Below are positions 7,643 through 13,954 of a stretch of DNA of 27,910 nt, piece after piece; the first letter of the stretch is position 1, and every line of letters starts with the position of its first letter. Position numbers and translations under genes: made by a program. The DNA is from JBGTCY01 sp041748615 (lineage in GTDB: Bacteria; Bacteroidota; Bacteroidia; Chitinophagales; CAIOSU01): the NCBI GenBank assembly GCA_041748615.1, contig JBGTCY010000123.1, positions 1 to 27,910 on the forward strand, given 5' to 3'. The notes under the pieces were generated by a model. It was given only the letters and a program-made list of their open reading frames with translations. It ran no database searches and was not told the origin of the DNA.

Positions 7643-8049
7643 TGATTGCAATATTCGTTGAATAAATCGCGGGCAGGTTCAAATTTCATTTCACCCGCTT
7701 TTTCCCAGTCAAGACAAGCGCCATCTTTGTCTTTCAAATTCAGCTTAGCGATGCCTCTTTCAGAATAAAATTGCGCGTTGCCGGGTTGAAGCGAAATCGC
7801 CCGGTTGAAATCATCCAGCGCGTTTTGATGACGCATCAACATGGCATGTGCAAATCCTCTCTTGTAATATGCGAATGCGTTTAAAGAATCCGTTTCTAGG
7901 TGTGAAGTTAAATCAGCCAGCGCGCCTTCATAATTTTCACGTTCAATTTTTTGCAGCGCTTTATCCAACAAACTTTTTTCCTGCTTTCTTTGTGAAAAAA
8001 CAGTCAGATGAAAAAATAACAGGAAAAGACTGAATAAAAAGTATTTCAT
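7639..8049 (-). CDS. Secreted TPR protein
   Basis: A 136-residue protein with a signal peptide (MKYFLFSLFLLFFHLTVFSQ) and about three tetratricopeptide repeats, e.g. YEGALADLTSHLETDSLNAF, AYYKRGFAHAMLMRHQNALD and AQFYSERGIAKLNLKDKDGA. TPR units mediate protein contacts. It is the first gene of a tight unit: its TGA overlaps the ATG of the WD40-type gene (ATGA) and the ligase-like gene follows. The frame continues 6 codons upstream to a TTG at 8067, but ATG 8049 gives a cleaner signal peptide and leaves room for a TAGATTTG promoter box at 8065-8072. Confidence 0.83.
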   Translation of the reverse strand: MKYFLFSLFLLFFHLTVFSQRKQEKSLLDKALQKIERENYEGALADLTSHLETDSLNAFAYYKRGFAHAMLMRHQNALDDFNRAISLQPGNAQFYSERGIAKLNLKDKDGACLDWEKAGEMKFEPARDLFNEYCNQ

Positions 8050-8064
8050 GAAAAGGCTAATTTG

Positions 8065-8072
8065 CAAATCTA
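8065..8072 (-). promoter_or_regulatory. Candidate -7 box for TPR-WD40-ligase unit
   Basis: The minus strand reads TAGATTTG, a full match to TAnnTTTG, 15 bases upstream of ATG 8049. No clear -33 element was found. If real, it drives the three-gene unit and supports the ATG over the TTG at 8067. Confidence 0.42.
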
Positions 8073-8118
8073 AATTAATTCATCCGGCAGATAAGATTTG
8101 CTACTTCAAATCGTTTTT

Positions 8119-8226
8119 ATGTTTATGGTCGAAAAAGCTGAAAAAGACAATCTCTCCCTTTATAAGTGGATTATCGTTATCCTCGCTTTGGCTGCCATCA
8201 TTCAGGCTATTCTGATGCTAATGTAA
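8119..8226 (+). CDS. 35-residue single-pass membrane peptide
   Basis: ATG at 8119 opens a 35-codon frame ending in TAA at 8224-8226. The product has a charged start (MFMVEKAEKDNLSLYKW) and then one hydrophobic helix (IIVILALAAIIQAILMLM) that reaches the last residue, a typical small membrane protein. A second ATG at 8125 could be the start (33 residues). It lies on the plus strand between the divergent TPR gene and the convergent cvpA-like gene, in a gap that otherwise has no use. A TAAGATTTG sequence (8092-8100) resembles a -7 box with one extra base. I do not recognise the family; it may be unannotated elsewhere because of its size. Confidence 0.58.
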   Translation: MFMVEKAEKDNLSLYKWIIVILALAAIIQAILMLM

Positions 8227-8259
8227 GACGCGCTTTCCGCTAATTTTTTTCCTGATTTT

Positions 8260-8820
8260 TTAAACCTGCAAATTTTTTGGCGCTGGTTGCGGCTGTAGCT
8301 GCATTTCCTGAAACATCATTTCCAACGACTCGAACAATCCTTTAAAAAAAGGAATGATGGATGAAAATAAATCAATGACCACCGGGGCGAATGTGATGAA
8401 ATATGAATAGGACATTGACGTGGTTTTCATTTCTGTCGTGATAAACTGAAGCTGGTCAAGATACCACAAAATGGTGCTGAAAAGGAGCAACGTCAAAAAT
8501 GTCCAAAAGATGCCGCCAACCATTCTGTTGATGGTTCCCATGAAAAGCGCTTTTGCAACTGTTTCCACGATTCTCGCAAGAAATCCTGCGACAACTATGG
8601 CAAATAGAAAGATGAAAAAAAATGAAATAAAAGGCAGGAATTTGGTTGTGAGCAGGTTGTTTTCATATAAATAATCTGACAGTACATAACTGTATTTTAA
8701 CGCTAGCATGATTCCAAAAAATAAAGCGATAAAAGAAAATACAGATTGGATTAATCCCTTGCGAAAGCCGGTCAAAAATCCCGTGATAATGAAAATGAGA
8801 AGCAGAATGTCGAGTATCAT
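8260..8820 (-). CDS. CvpA family membrane protein
   Basis: A 186-residue protein with four hydrophobic segments, starting MILDILLLIFIITGFLTGFR-KG, the conserved opening of the CvpA (colicin V production) family. The RKGLIQSVFSFIALFFG motif (residues about 20-36) and GTINRMVGGIFWTFLTLLLF (about 95-114) also fit. The tail is amphipathic and ends in a Gln/Pro-rich segment. CvpA homologues are inner-membrane proteins linked to envelope stress tolerance and biofilm growth; the exact activity is not known. A TATGTTTA sequence just upstream (8834-8841, minus strand) could be its -7 box. The MITE-like element ends 37 bases upstream of its ATG. Confidence 0.85.
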   Translation of the reverse strand: MILDILLLIFIITGFLTGFRKGLIQSVFSFIALFFGIMLALKYSYVLSDYLYENNLLTTKFLPFISFFFIFLFAIVVAGFLARIVETVAKALFMGTINRMVGGIFWTFLTLLLFSTILWYLDQLQFITTEMKTTSMSYSYFITFAPVVIDLFSSIIPFFKGLFESLEMMFQEMQLQPQPAPKNLQV

Positions 8821-8846
8821 GATTTTTAATGATTAAACATAACCGA

Positions 8847-8856
8847 TTGAAAAATT
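8847..8856. repeat. Target-site duplication, left copy
   Basis: ttgaaaaatt directly abuts the outer end of the left terminal inverted repeat at 8857. The identical 10 bases occur at 9002-9011, directly after the right terminal repeat. Confidence 0.8.
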
Positions 8857-9001
8857 CAGGGCAATCGTATCTAATTATAAAGCATTGATTTACTGGTTCA
8901 TTTCAATTTGTTAAAAAAATAAACCGAGAGCAATCAAAATTATAGACCCTTGATTTCAGTGCATCCCCCATCATCAATGAAATTTAGATGCGATTGCCCT
9001 G
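8857..9001. mobile_element. MITE-like non-autonomous element, 145 bp
   Basis: The ends are 19-base terminal inverted repeats: cagggcaatcgtatctaat (8857-8875) and tttagatgcgattgccctg (8983-9001), which match at 17 of 19 positions when one is reverse-complemented. A perfect 10-bp direct repeat (ttgaaaaatt) flanks the element on both sides, as expected of a target duplication made by a transposase. The 107-base interior is AT-rich, has no ORF and shows a little further inverted similarity (attgat near each end). The element therefore cannot move by itself and would need a transposase with matching ends elsewhere in the genome. It lies between the start of the cvpA-like gene and the 3' end of the DtxR-like gene. 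Confidence 0.85.
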
Positions 9002-9011
9002 TTGAAAAATT
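9002..9011. repeat. Target-site duplication, right copy
   Basis: ttgaaaaatt follows the right terminal inverted repeat without a gap and is identical to 8847-8856. Confidence 0.8.
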
Positions 9012-9037
9012 TTATTCAGGAAAAATAATTTTAAATT

Positions 9038-9694
9038 TCAAAGTTGTATCACAATCAGGTTTTCACAGACTTTTTCAGAGGCAAAAATTTCTTTACCGCT
9101 TACCTTCACCAATAATGAGTTGTCATATTCATTCAACTCCTTTACTTCAATAATTGTCCCGATGGACAAATGAATTTTATCTAAATATTGCAAAAAACCG
9201 GTTGTTTGTTCTTTCACTCCCACCACCTTTCCTTTTTGCCCGGGCTTCATTTCCGAAAGACTCACTTCATCATGATACGCGATGTTGCCATTGGCATCTG
9301 GAATCGGGTCGCCATGGGGGTCGTGCTTCGGATAGCCCAGAAATTTTTCGAGTCGCGCAATCAGCAGGGGAGTACGCACATGTTCCATTTCTTCGGCCAC
9401 TTCATGCACCTGGTCCCAGGAAAATCCGAGTTTTTCCAACAAAAAAACCTCCCAGAGCCGATGCGCCCTGATGAGCATCAGCGCGACTTCACTTCCTTTT
9501 TTTGTCAGTTGAACGCCTTTGTACTTTTGATAATTGATTAATTTTTTTTGGGCAAGCTTGCGGAGCATGTCACTCACGGAAGCAGGAGTGGTATTGACGA
9601 TTCCAGCGATTTCATTCGTGGAAATATTTTCCGGATTTTTTTCCGAAAGTTTAAAAATTGCTTTTAAATAATTTTCCTCGGTGTGTGAAAGCAT
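9038..9694 (-). CDS. DtxR/MntR family metal-dependent transcriptional regulator
   Basis: A 218-residue cytoplasmic repressor-type protein. Residues 1-65 form the winged helix with the recognition helix TPASVSDMLRKLAQKKL. Residues about 70-140 are the metal-binding/dimerisation domain: H78, E82 and H97 match the DtxR ancillary site by spacing (4 and 15), and E101, E104 and H105 fit the other site. N8 replaces the N-terminal ligand (Asp in MntR, Met in DtxR). DPHGDPIPDANG (residues about 124-135) is the conserved family motif, followed by an SH3-like/FeoA-type domain to the end. Such proteins use Mn(II) or Fe(II) as co-repressor. It lies 77 bases downstream of the VIT transporter on the same strand and near the ABC uptake operon, its likely target. 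Confidence 0.92.
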   Translation of the reverse strand: MLSHTEENYLKAIFKLSEKNPENISTNEIAGIVNTTPASVSDMLRKLAQKKLINYQKYKGVQLTKKGSEVALMLIRAHRLWEVFLLEKLGFSWDQVHEVAEEMEHVRTPLLIARLEKFLGYPKHDPHGDPIPDANGNIAYHDEVSLSEMKPGQKGKVVGVKEQTTGFLQYLDKIHLSIGTIIEVKELNEYDNSLLVKVSGKEIFASEKVCENLIVIQL

Positions 9695-9771
9695 GATGTT
9701 GACGCGGTTTCACTTTTTATTTTAAAAATTCAAATTTCATCAAAGCAAATGAATTCTCTGTCAATGATTTT

Positions 9772-10506
9772 TTATTTAATAATACTTTCCAAAAATGCGC
9801 CTACGCCATAAGCTACTCCAGCGGCTAATGCTCCCAAAAGTACTGTTTCAGTGATGCCTTTCAACTTTCCTGTTTCATTGATGTAAGCCTTCAGAAATCC
9901 GATGAAGATAAAAGCGATGAAAGTCAAAATACAAGAACTTAAAAATAAAGGAATGTTATTGCCCCCTGTTATATAATCCAGTACATACATCAGCAGCGGA
10001 ATAAAACCGATGATGATGAATGAAATAAATGTCATGCCGCCAATCGCGAGCGGGTTTTTAGTTGACGGAATCATTTCCAATTCGTTTTTCATCATGGATT
10101 CAACCCAGCGGTCTTTGTCAGCCGTGATTACTTCCACCACTTTATCCAGCAATTCGCCTTCAAATCCTTTCGCGCGATAGATATCCCTCACTTCTTCCAC
10201 TTCCTGCTCGCGGAGATTTTCAACTTCCCAATATTCGATGCGTTTGTGTTTTTCATACGTATCCAAATCAGATTTTGAAGAAAGATAAGCTCCCACCGAC
10301 ATTGAAAAACCATCCGCAAAAAGATTCGCGAAACCCAAAATGATGACGATGGAAGAATCCAGCCCCGCGCCTGCCGCGCCCGCCACCACCGCGAAGGTCG
10401 TGATGCTTCCATCAATACCGCCATAGACAAATTGCGCAAGATATACCTGGAAACGATTATACCATTGATTGCTGCCGTGTCGTTTGTCTTCCTGTAAAGT
10501 ATGCAT
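9772..10506 (-). CDS. VIT1/CCC1 family iron/manganese transporter
   Basis: A 244-residue membrane protein with about five transmembrane segments. The first holds the family motif FVYGGIDGSITTFAVVAGAA (residues about 27-46) and the second GFANLFADGFSMSVGAYLS. Between segments 2 and 3 lies the Glu-rich cytosolic metal-binding domain (REQEVEEVRDIYRAKGFEG to MMKNELEM, residues about 99-145). VIT/CCC1 proteins move Fe(II) or Mn(II) out of the cytoplasm. It is divergent from the secreted-protein gene at 10584 and is followed by the DtxR-like gene, so efflux and its likely regulator are neighbours. TAACTTTC at 10541-10548 (minus strand) resembles a -7 box. Confidence 0.9.
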   Translation of the reverse strand: MHTLQEDKRHGSNQWYNRFQVYLAQFVYGGIDGSITTFAVVAGAAGAGLDSSIVIILGFANLFADGFSMSVGAYLSSKSDLDTYEKHKRIEYWEVENLREQEVEEVRDIYRAKGFEGELLDKVVEVITADKDRWVESMMKNELEMIPSTKNPLAIGGMTFISFIIIGFIPLLMYVLDYITGGNNIPLFLSSCILTFIAFIFIGFLKAYINETGKLKGITETVLLGALAAGVAYGVGAFLESIIK

Positions 10507-10543
10507 ACGGTTGAGTTTTCGGTTTTTTCTTTAATGTATGGAA

Positions 10544-10567
10544 AGTTAACATTGCCGCATCTTAACT
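10544..10567. promoter_or_regulatory. Inverted repeat in VIT/secreted-protein divergent promoter region
   Basis: agttaa (10544-10549) and ttaact (10562-10567) form a 6-bp inverted repeat with a 12-base spacer in the 77-base gap between two divergent genes. It overlaps the possible VIT -7 box. It does not look like the TTTAGA-type palindrome upstream of the ABC transporter. Confidence 0.22.
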
Positions 10568-10583
10568 GCACAAAACAAAAACG

Positions 10584-11459
10584 ATGAGCTACTCTCAATT
10601 TTTTAAAACGATGATTCTGACAGCAGCTTTAACGCTCTGCATTCAACATTCAACGGATGCTGCAAATGTCCAAACAGTTTCATTAACTCAAGCGCTGGAA
10701 AAAGGATGGGTCAATTTTTCAGCGAAGGGATTAGGCGGACACACCGGACAATGTATCAATCTGGAAATTACGAATGTTTACAAAAAGGAAATCAAAATTG
10801 AAATTTACGCGGGGTTGAACCTGATTCCCGATGACACCGCGATTCAAAACATGATAGTGACACAAGACCGTTTTTTAGTCATTGCTCCGCAGGCAAAAAG
10901 GAATGTGAAAATCTATGCTATGTGTACGGAAAAAAATGACAGGGGACCAGACAATGAAGTATTGTTCGCTATGGGTGAGATGGCGGATGGAAATTTGATG
11001 GAGATTGTCCAGTTTGTAAATAAAAAGAAATTTCAATCTACAGCCGCTCAACATGCCATCTGGTGTATTACGGACAATGAAAGTTTGAGCGGCATTTATG
11101 ATGCAGCGAATACTGCGTTGTCTAAAGAATTACGTTTGCTTGTTGCAAAACTCACCGGAAATATTCCGCCCTGGTACACCGCTGAATATCAAATTCAACC
11201 CGGCAATACCAATACATTTAAACCATTGAAAATCGTTACCGATTTTAGATACACGCTGGATGAAGATGGAATTGTCACCTTCGCCATTTACAATGAAAGT
11301 GGTGACGTCATTCAATCAATTCTTGAAAATCATCAAGAAAAAGCGGGAATGCACCTTTTAAAAATACAATTTGAAGCAAAAGATTTACCGGATGGAAAAT
11401 ATTTTGTGCGCGTGCTGAATGAAGGAAAACTGATTGAAGAAAAAATCTTTGAACTTTGA
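10584..11459 (+). CDS. Secreted protein with C-terminal Ig-like / sorting-type domain
   Basis: A 291-residue protein with a signal peptide (SQFFKTMILTAALTLCIQ, cut probably near STDA-AN). The middle part (LEKGWVNFSAKGLGGHTGQC, then strand-rich sequence) is not a family I can name; it has Cys residues near GQCIN, AMCTE and IWCIT. The last 75 residues are beta-rich with TFAIYNESGDVIQSILENHQ, GMHLLKIQFEAKDLPDGKYF and RVLNEGKLIEEKIFEL. They resemble the FlgD-type Ig fold or the type A C-terminal sorting domain of the type IX secretion system (pattern IYN..G, L..G.Y, a short basic end). Secretion by T9SS is possible but not shown. It ends before a strong terminator at 11647-11671. Confidence 0.72.
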   Translation: MSYSQFFKTMILTAALTLCIQHSTDAANVQTVSLTQALEKGWVNFSAKGLGGHTGQCINLEITNVYKKEIKIEIYAGLNLIPDDTAIQNMIVTQDRFLVIAPQAKRNVKIYAMCTEKNDRGPDNEVLFAMGEMADGNLMEIVQFVNKKKFQSTAAQHAIWCITDNESLSGIYDAANTALSKELRLLVAKLTGNIPPWYTAEYQIQPGNTNTFKPLKIVTDFRYTLDEDGIVTFAIYNESGDVIQSILENHQEKAGMHLLKIQFEAKDLPDGKYFVRVLNEGKLIEEKIFEL

Positions 11460-11486
11460 AAAGTTGTAAAATTGAATTAGCGTGTT

Positions 11487-11622
11487 CATGGTGAGTTCGA
11501 GAATCGGGAAACCATGCGGGAAGGCAATCGCGCCACTTCGACTTCGTTTAGTGTGACCAGCGCATTTATCTAAGAAGTGCGATTTGTTCTACACCACATT
11601 GAAGCTTGTTCGTATTCACACT
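11487..11622. repeat. Intergenic repeat-like patch with several inverted repeats
   Basis: This gap segment differs in base make-up from its surroundings and is full of short palindromes. catggt (11487-11492) pairs with accatg (11511-11516). aatcgcgccacttc (11526-11539) pairs with gaagtgcgatt (11574-11584) with a two-base bulge. agtgtga (11550-11556) pairs with tcacact (11616-11622). The core cacttcgacttcgtttagtg (from 11535) resembles palindromic intergenic repeats seen in other Bacteroidota genomes. No ORF or target duplication was found. Confidence 0.4.
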
Positions 11623-11646
11623 GTTTGAAATTCAGAATAAAAAAAA

Positions 11647-11671
11647 GCACGGCTCTGAGCCGTGCTTTTTT
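11647..11671. terminator. Bidirectional rho-independent terminator
   Basis: gcacggct (11647-11654), loop ctg, agccgtgc (11658-11665): a perfect GC-rich 8-bp stem with a T-run after it (11666-11671) and an A-run before it (from about 11638). It can stop transcription from the plus-strand secreted-protein gene and, on the other strand, from the minus-strand gene ending at 11692. Confidence 0.93.
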
Positions 11672-11691
11672 AATGTTGGTAAAATCAATTT

Positions 11692-12051
11692 TTAGTAAAC
11701 AATTACTCCGGCTCGCGCGGAAACTCTCGCTTCACGGCTTAAACCGGATTCAACGGGCTGTCCATCCTTCAGGATAGTTACTTTTGCCTCGTTACCGCCC
11801 TTGTCGGGAGTGGCTGCTACATAAGCGAACTGACCGGAACCCGCAGTGAATTTGTAATTCCACCCGCTGCTTACGCCAATCATTTCCTGCGATTCGCCTT
11901 TTTCATTTCGAAAATAAACATCGCATCCGGTACAATCTACCTTGTACTCAACCTGATACTCCATCTTCTTAGGCTCTGCGAATTTAAAACCCACAAATCC
12001 TGTCGCACCGATAACCAGCACCGCTAATACCAAAATACTCTGCTTTCCCAT
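11692..12051 (-). CDS. Small exported MmpS-like beta protein
   Basis: A 119-residue protein with an N-terminal membrane anchor or signal (GKQSILVLAVLVIGATGFVG, residues about 2-21). The rest is beta-rich: KMEYQVEYKVDCTGCDVYFR, GVSSGWNYKFTAGSGQFAYV and EAKVTILKDGQPV. The order 'YxVxCxxxxVYFRNEKG ... W ... FAYVAA ... VTILKDG' recalls the MmpS/transport-accessory beta-sandwich fold, but similarity is only at pattern level. The CTGC motif could form a disulphide outside the cytoplasm. An unusually good Shine-Dalgarno (aaggag, 8 bases before the ATG) sets the start, rare in this window. It is transcribed alone, ends at a strong terminator, and is divergent from the metal ABC operon. Confidence 0.68.
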   Translation of the reverse strand: MGKQSILVLAVLVIGATGFVGFKFAEPKKMEYQVEYKVDCTGCDVYFRNEKGESQEMIGVSSGWNYKFTAGSGQFAYVAATPDKGGNEAKVTILKDGQPVESGLSREARVSARAGVIVY

Positions 12052-12069
12052 AGAAAATTCTCCTTTTTT
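12052..12069 (-). promoter_or_regulatory. Strong Shine-Dalgarno for the MmpS-like gene
   Basis: The minus strand reads aaaaaaggagaattttct just before ATG 12051. AAGGAG at this spacing is the best ribosome-binding site in the window; most other genes here show only A-rich leaders. It suggests strong translation of this small exported protein. Confidence 0.75.
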
Positions 12070-12174
12070 AATAGTTAAACCAATCAGCCTCGCAGTCTTG
12101 TACGATTTGAATGGAAAAAATGTTTCTTTTTTAAACGGAAAAATGAAAATGACTTAGAAATTCTTGATTAATTA

Positions 12175-12190
12175 TTTAGACATATCTAAA
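12175..12190. promoter_or_regulatory. Candidate DtxR/MntR-type operator upstream of metal ABC operon
   Basis: TTTAGACATATCTAAA has perfect 6-bp arms (TTTAGA/TCTAAA) around CATA. Its form is close to DtxR-family operators, which often have TTAGG/CCTAA-like arms. It ends about 28 bases upstream of the -7 box of the transporter operon, where a bound repressor would cover the -33 region. A half-site-like TTTAG follows at 12197-12201. The link to a specific regulator is inferred from the two DtxR-like proteins encoded nearby. Confidence 0.5.
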
Positions 12191-12217
12191 ATTAAATTTA
12201 GTTAAACAATAATTTCG

Positions 12218-12225
12218 TATTTTTG
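12218..12225 (+). promoter_or_regulatory. Candidate -7 box of metal ABC operon
   Basis: TATTTTTG matches TAnnTTTG and lies 17 bases upstream of the ATG at 12243. TTTA at 12197-12200 is a weak -33 candidate with 17 bases of spacing. The palindrome at 12175-12190 lies just upstream. Confidence 0.5.
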
Positions 12226-12242
12226 CTGTTCAGATAAAACAA

Positions 12243-13166
12243 ATGAAAAGTCCGCTATTTCTCGTTTTAATCTTTTTAAATTTTCTTTCCTGCCATAATG
12301 AAAAGGGGAATTCATCCTCTTCGCAACTGTATATTGTTACAACGACCGGCATGTTGGCGGATGTGGTAAAAAACATCACCGGTGAAAATGCAAAAGTTGA
12401 ATCGCTGATGGGTTCCGGTGTTGATCCGCATTTATATAAAGCCACGCAGTGTGATTTAAATAAATTGGTGAAAGCCGATATGGTTTTTTATAACGGACTT
12501 GGGTTGGAAGGAAAAATGGAAAATGTTTTATTGAAATTGGAAAAGAAAAAACCTGTGATTGGAGTCGGGAACGGAATTGACGAGCTACAACTCATTAACA
12601 CCAATGAATCAACAGAAAAAAAACTGAGTTTCGACCCACACATCTGGATGGATGTCGCTTTATGGATGAAAGCTGTGATGATGATTTCAACTTCGTTGCA
12701 AGAATCAGACTCGCTCAATGCCACAGTCTATGAAGAAAACACGGTTCGCTATTTATCCGCTCTGGCGGGGTTGCATGAAGAAATCACACAGTTGATCGCG
12801 ACCATTCCGGATGCGCAACGATTACTCATTACCTCACATGATGCTTTCGGATATTTCGGCAGAGCCTACCGGATTGAAGTGGAAGGATTGCAGGGCATTT
12901 CCACCGCAGCGGAAGTCGGGTTGCAGGATGTTACGCGTCTTGTCAATAAAATTGTGGATCGAAAAGTAAAAGCGGTTTTTGTGGAAACATCGATTTCTGA
13001 TAGATTGTTAAAATCGGTTGTGGAGAGTTGCCGTGAGTTGAAACATGAAGTAAAAATCGGAGGCTCGCTTTATTCAGACGCGCTTGGTCAGTCCGGCACA
13101 CCGGAAGGCAACTACATCGGGATGATGCGGGCGAATGTAAACATCATCGTAGAATCGCTGAAATGA
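12243..13166 (+). CDS. Metal ABC transporter substrate-binding lipoprotein (TroA/ZnuA family)
   Basis: A 307-residue solute-binding protein that captures Mn, Fe or Zn outside the inner membrane. The N-terminus is a lipoprotein signal (LVLIFLNFLSC, Cys17). Four metal ligands fall at positions equivalent to TroA: H63 (GVDPHLY), H133 (DPHIWMD), H199 (TSHDAFGYF) and D279 (YSDALG). The family's VETSIS motif is at residues 247-252. There is no His-rich loop between the lobes (LQLINTNESTEKKLSFD), which argues somewhat against a dedicated zinc carrier. The gene is first in a four-gene operon. Its stop overlaps the ATPase start as ATGA. By order it corresponds to ytgA of chlamydiae. Which metal is carried cannot be read from the sequence. 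Confidence 0.92.
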   Translation: MKSPLFLVLIFLNFLSCHNEKGNSSSSQLYIVTTTGMLADVVKNITGENAKVESLMGSGVDPHLYKATQCDLNKLVKADMVFYNGLGLEGKMENVLLKLEKKKPVIGVGNGIDELQLINTNESTEKKLSFDPHIWMDVALWMKAVMMISTSLQESDSLNATVYEENTVRYLSALAGLHEEITQLIATIPDAQRLLITSHDAFGYFGRAYRIEVEGLQGISTAAEVGLQDVTRLVNKIVDRKVKAVFVETSISDRLLKSVVESCRELKHEVKIGGSLYSDALGQSGTPEGNYIGMMRANVNIIVESLK

Positions 13167-13948
13167 TTATTCAAGTTCAAAATCCTGCAATTGAAGTGCA
13201 TGACCTCACGGTGAGTTATGATAAAAAACCCGTGTTGTGGGGCATTGATTTCACCTTGCCGCAAGGTTGCCTCGCGGGCGTTATCGGTCCGAATGGCTCC
13301 GGAAAAACCACTCTCATCAAATCCATCATGGGGCTGTTGCCCTCCAACAGCGGATTTGTAAAACTCTTTGGAAAAAATATCAATGACGTGCGCGACTTCG
13401 TGAGTTACGTGCCGCAAAAAGAATCGGTGGACTGGAATTTTCCGGCAAGCGCGCTGGATGTGGCGTTGATGGGTAGATACGGAAAAAGAGGATTATTCAA
13501 AAGACTCACGAAAGACGACCGCGATACCGCGATGGATTGTCTGAAACAAGTGGGAATGCAGGATTTTGCAGGAAGACAAATCGCAGCGCTTTCCGGTGGA
13601 CAACAGCAGCGGGTTTTTTTAGCGCGCGCACTGGCGCAAGAAGCGAAAATCTATCTCATGGATGAGCCTTTCATTGGCATTGACGCAACTACTGAAAACG
13701 CAATCATCGAAATTCTGAGGAACATGCGTCAGCAGGGAAAAACAATTATCGTGGTGCATCATGATTTGCAATCGGCTGCCGAATATTTTGACTGGTTTAT
13801 TTTACTCAACACCCGGCTGGTAGCTTCCGGTTCGAAGGAAAAAGTGTTCACAGTGGAGTTGTTGCAGGAAACCTATGGCGGTAAGCTGACACTGCTTTCA
13901 CAAATCGGTGATTTACTGAAAGAAAAATCTTTTCCGGTGCGGGAATAA
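13163..13948 (+). CDS. Metal ABC transporter ATP-binding protein (TroB/MntB/ZnuC type)
   Basis: The cytoplasmic ATPase of the importer, 261 residues. Walker A is GPNGSGKTT at 42-50, the Q-loop is VPQKESVDWNFP, the ABC signature is LSGGQQQR, and Walker B is IYLMDEP followed by the switch HHD (VVHHDLQ). The VDWNFP segment after the Q-loop is typical of the Mn/Fe/Zn subfamily. The start overlaps the binding-protein gene by 4 bases, and the permease gene follows 6 bases downstream. Confidence 0.94.
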   Translation: MIIQVQNPAIEVHDLTVSYDKKPVLWGIDFTLPQGCLAGVIGPNGSGKTTLIKSIMGLLPSNSGFVKLFGKNINDVRDFVSYVPQKESVDWNFPASALDVALMGRYGKRGLFKRLTKDDRDTAMDCLKQVGMQDFAGRQIAALSGGQQQRVFLARALAQEAKIYLMDEPFIGIDATTENAIIEILRNMRQQGKTIIVVHHDLQSAAEYFDWFILLNTRLVASGSKEKVFTVELLQETYGGKLTLLSQIGDLLKEKSFPVRE

Positions 13949-13954
13949 AATCAG

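Noticed and set aside
7643..7651. TTG start for the WD40-type protein
   Set aside because: ATG 7642 gives an ATGA overlap with the upstream stop and a good signal peptide.
8876..8982. Coding potential inside the MITE
   Set aside because: The interior has no frame of useful length and no transposase-like motif on either strand.
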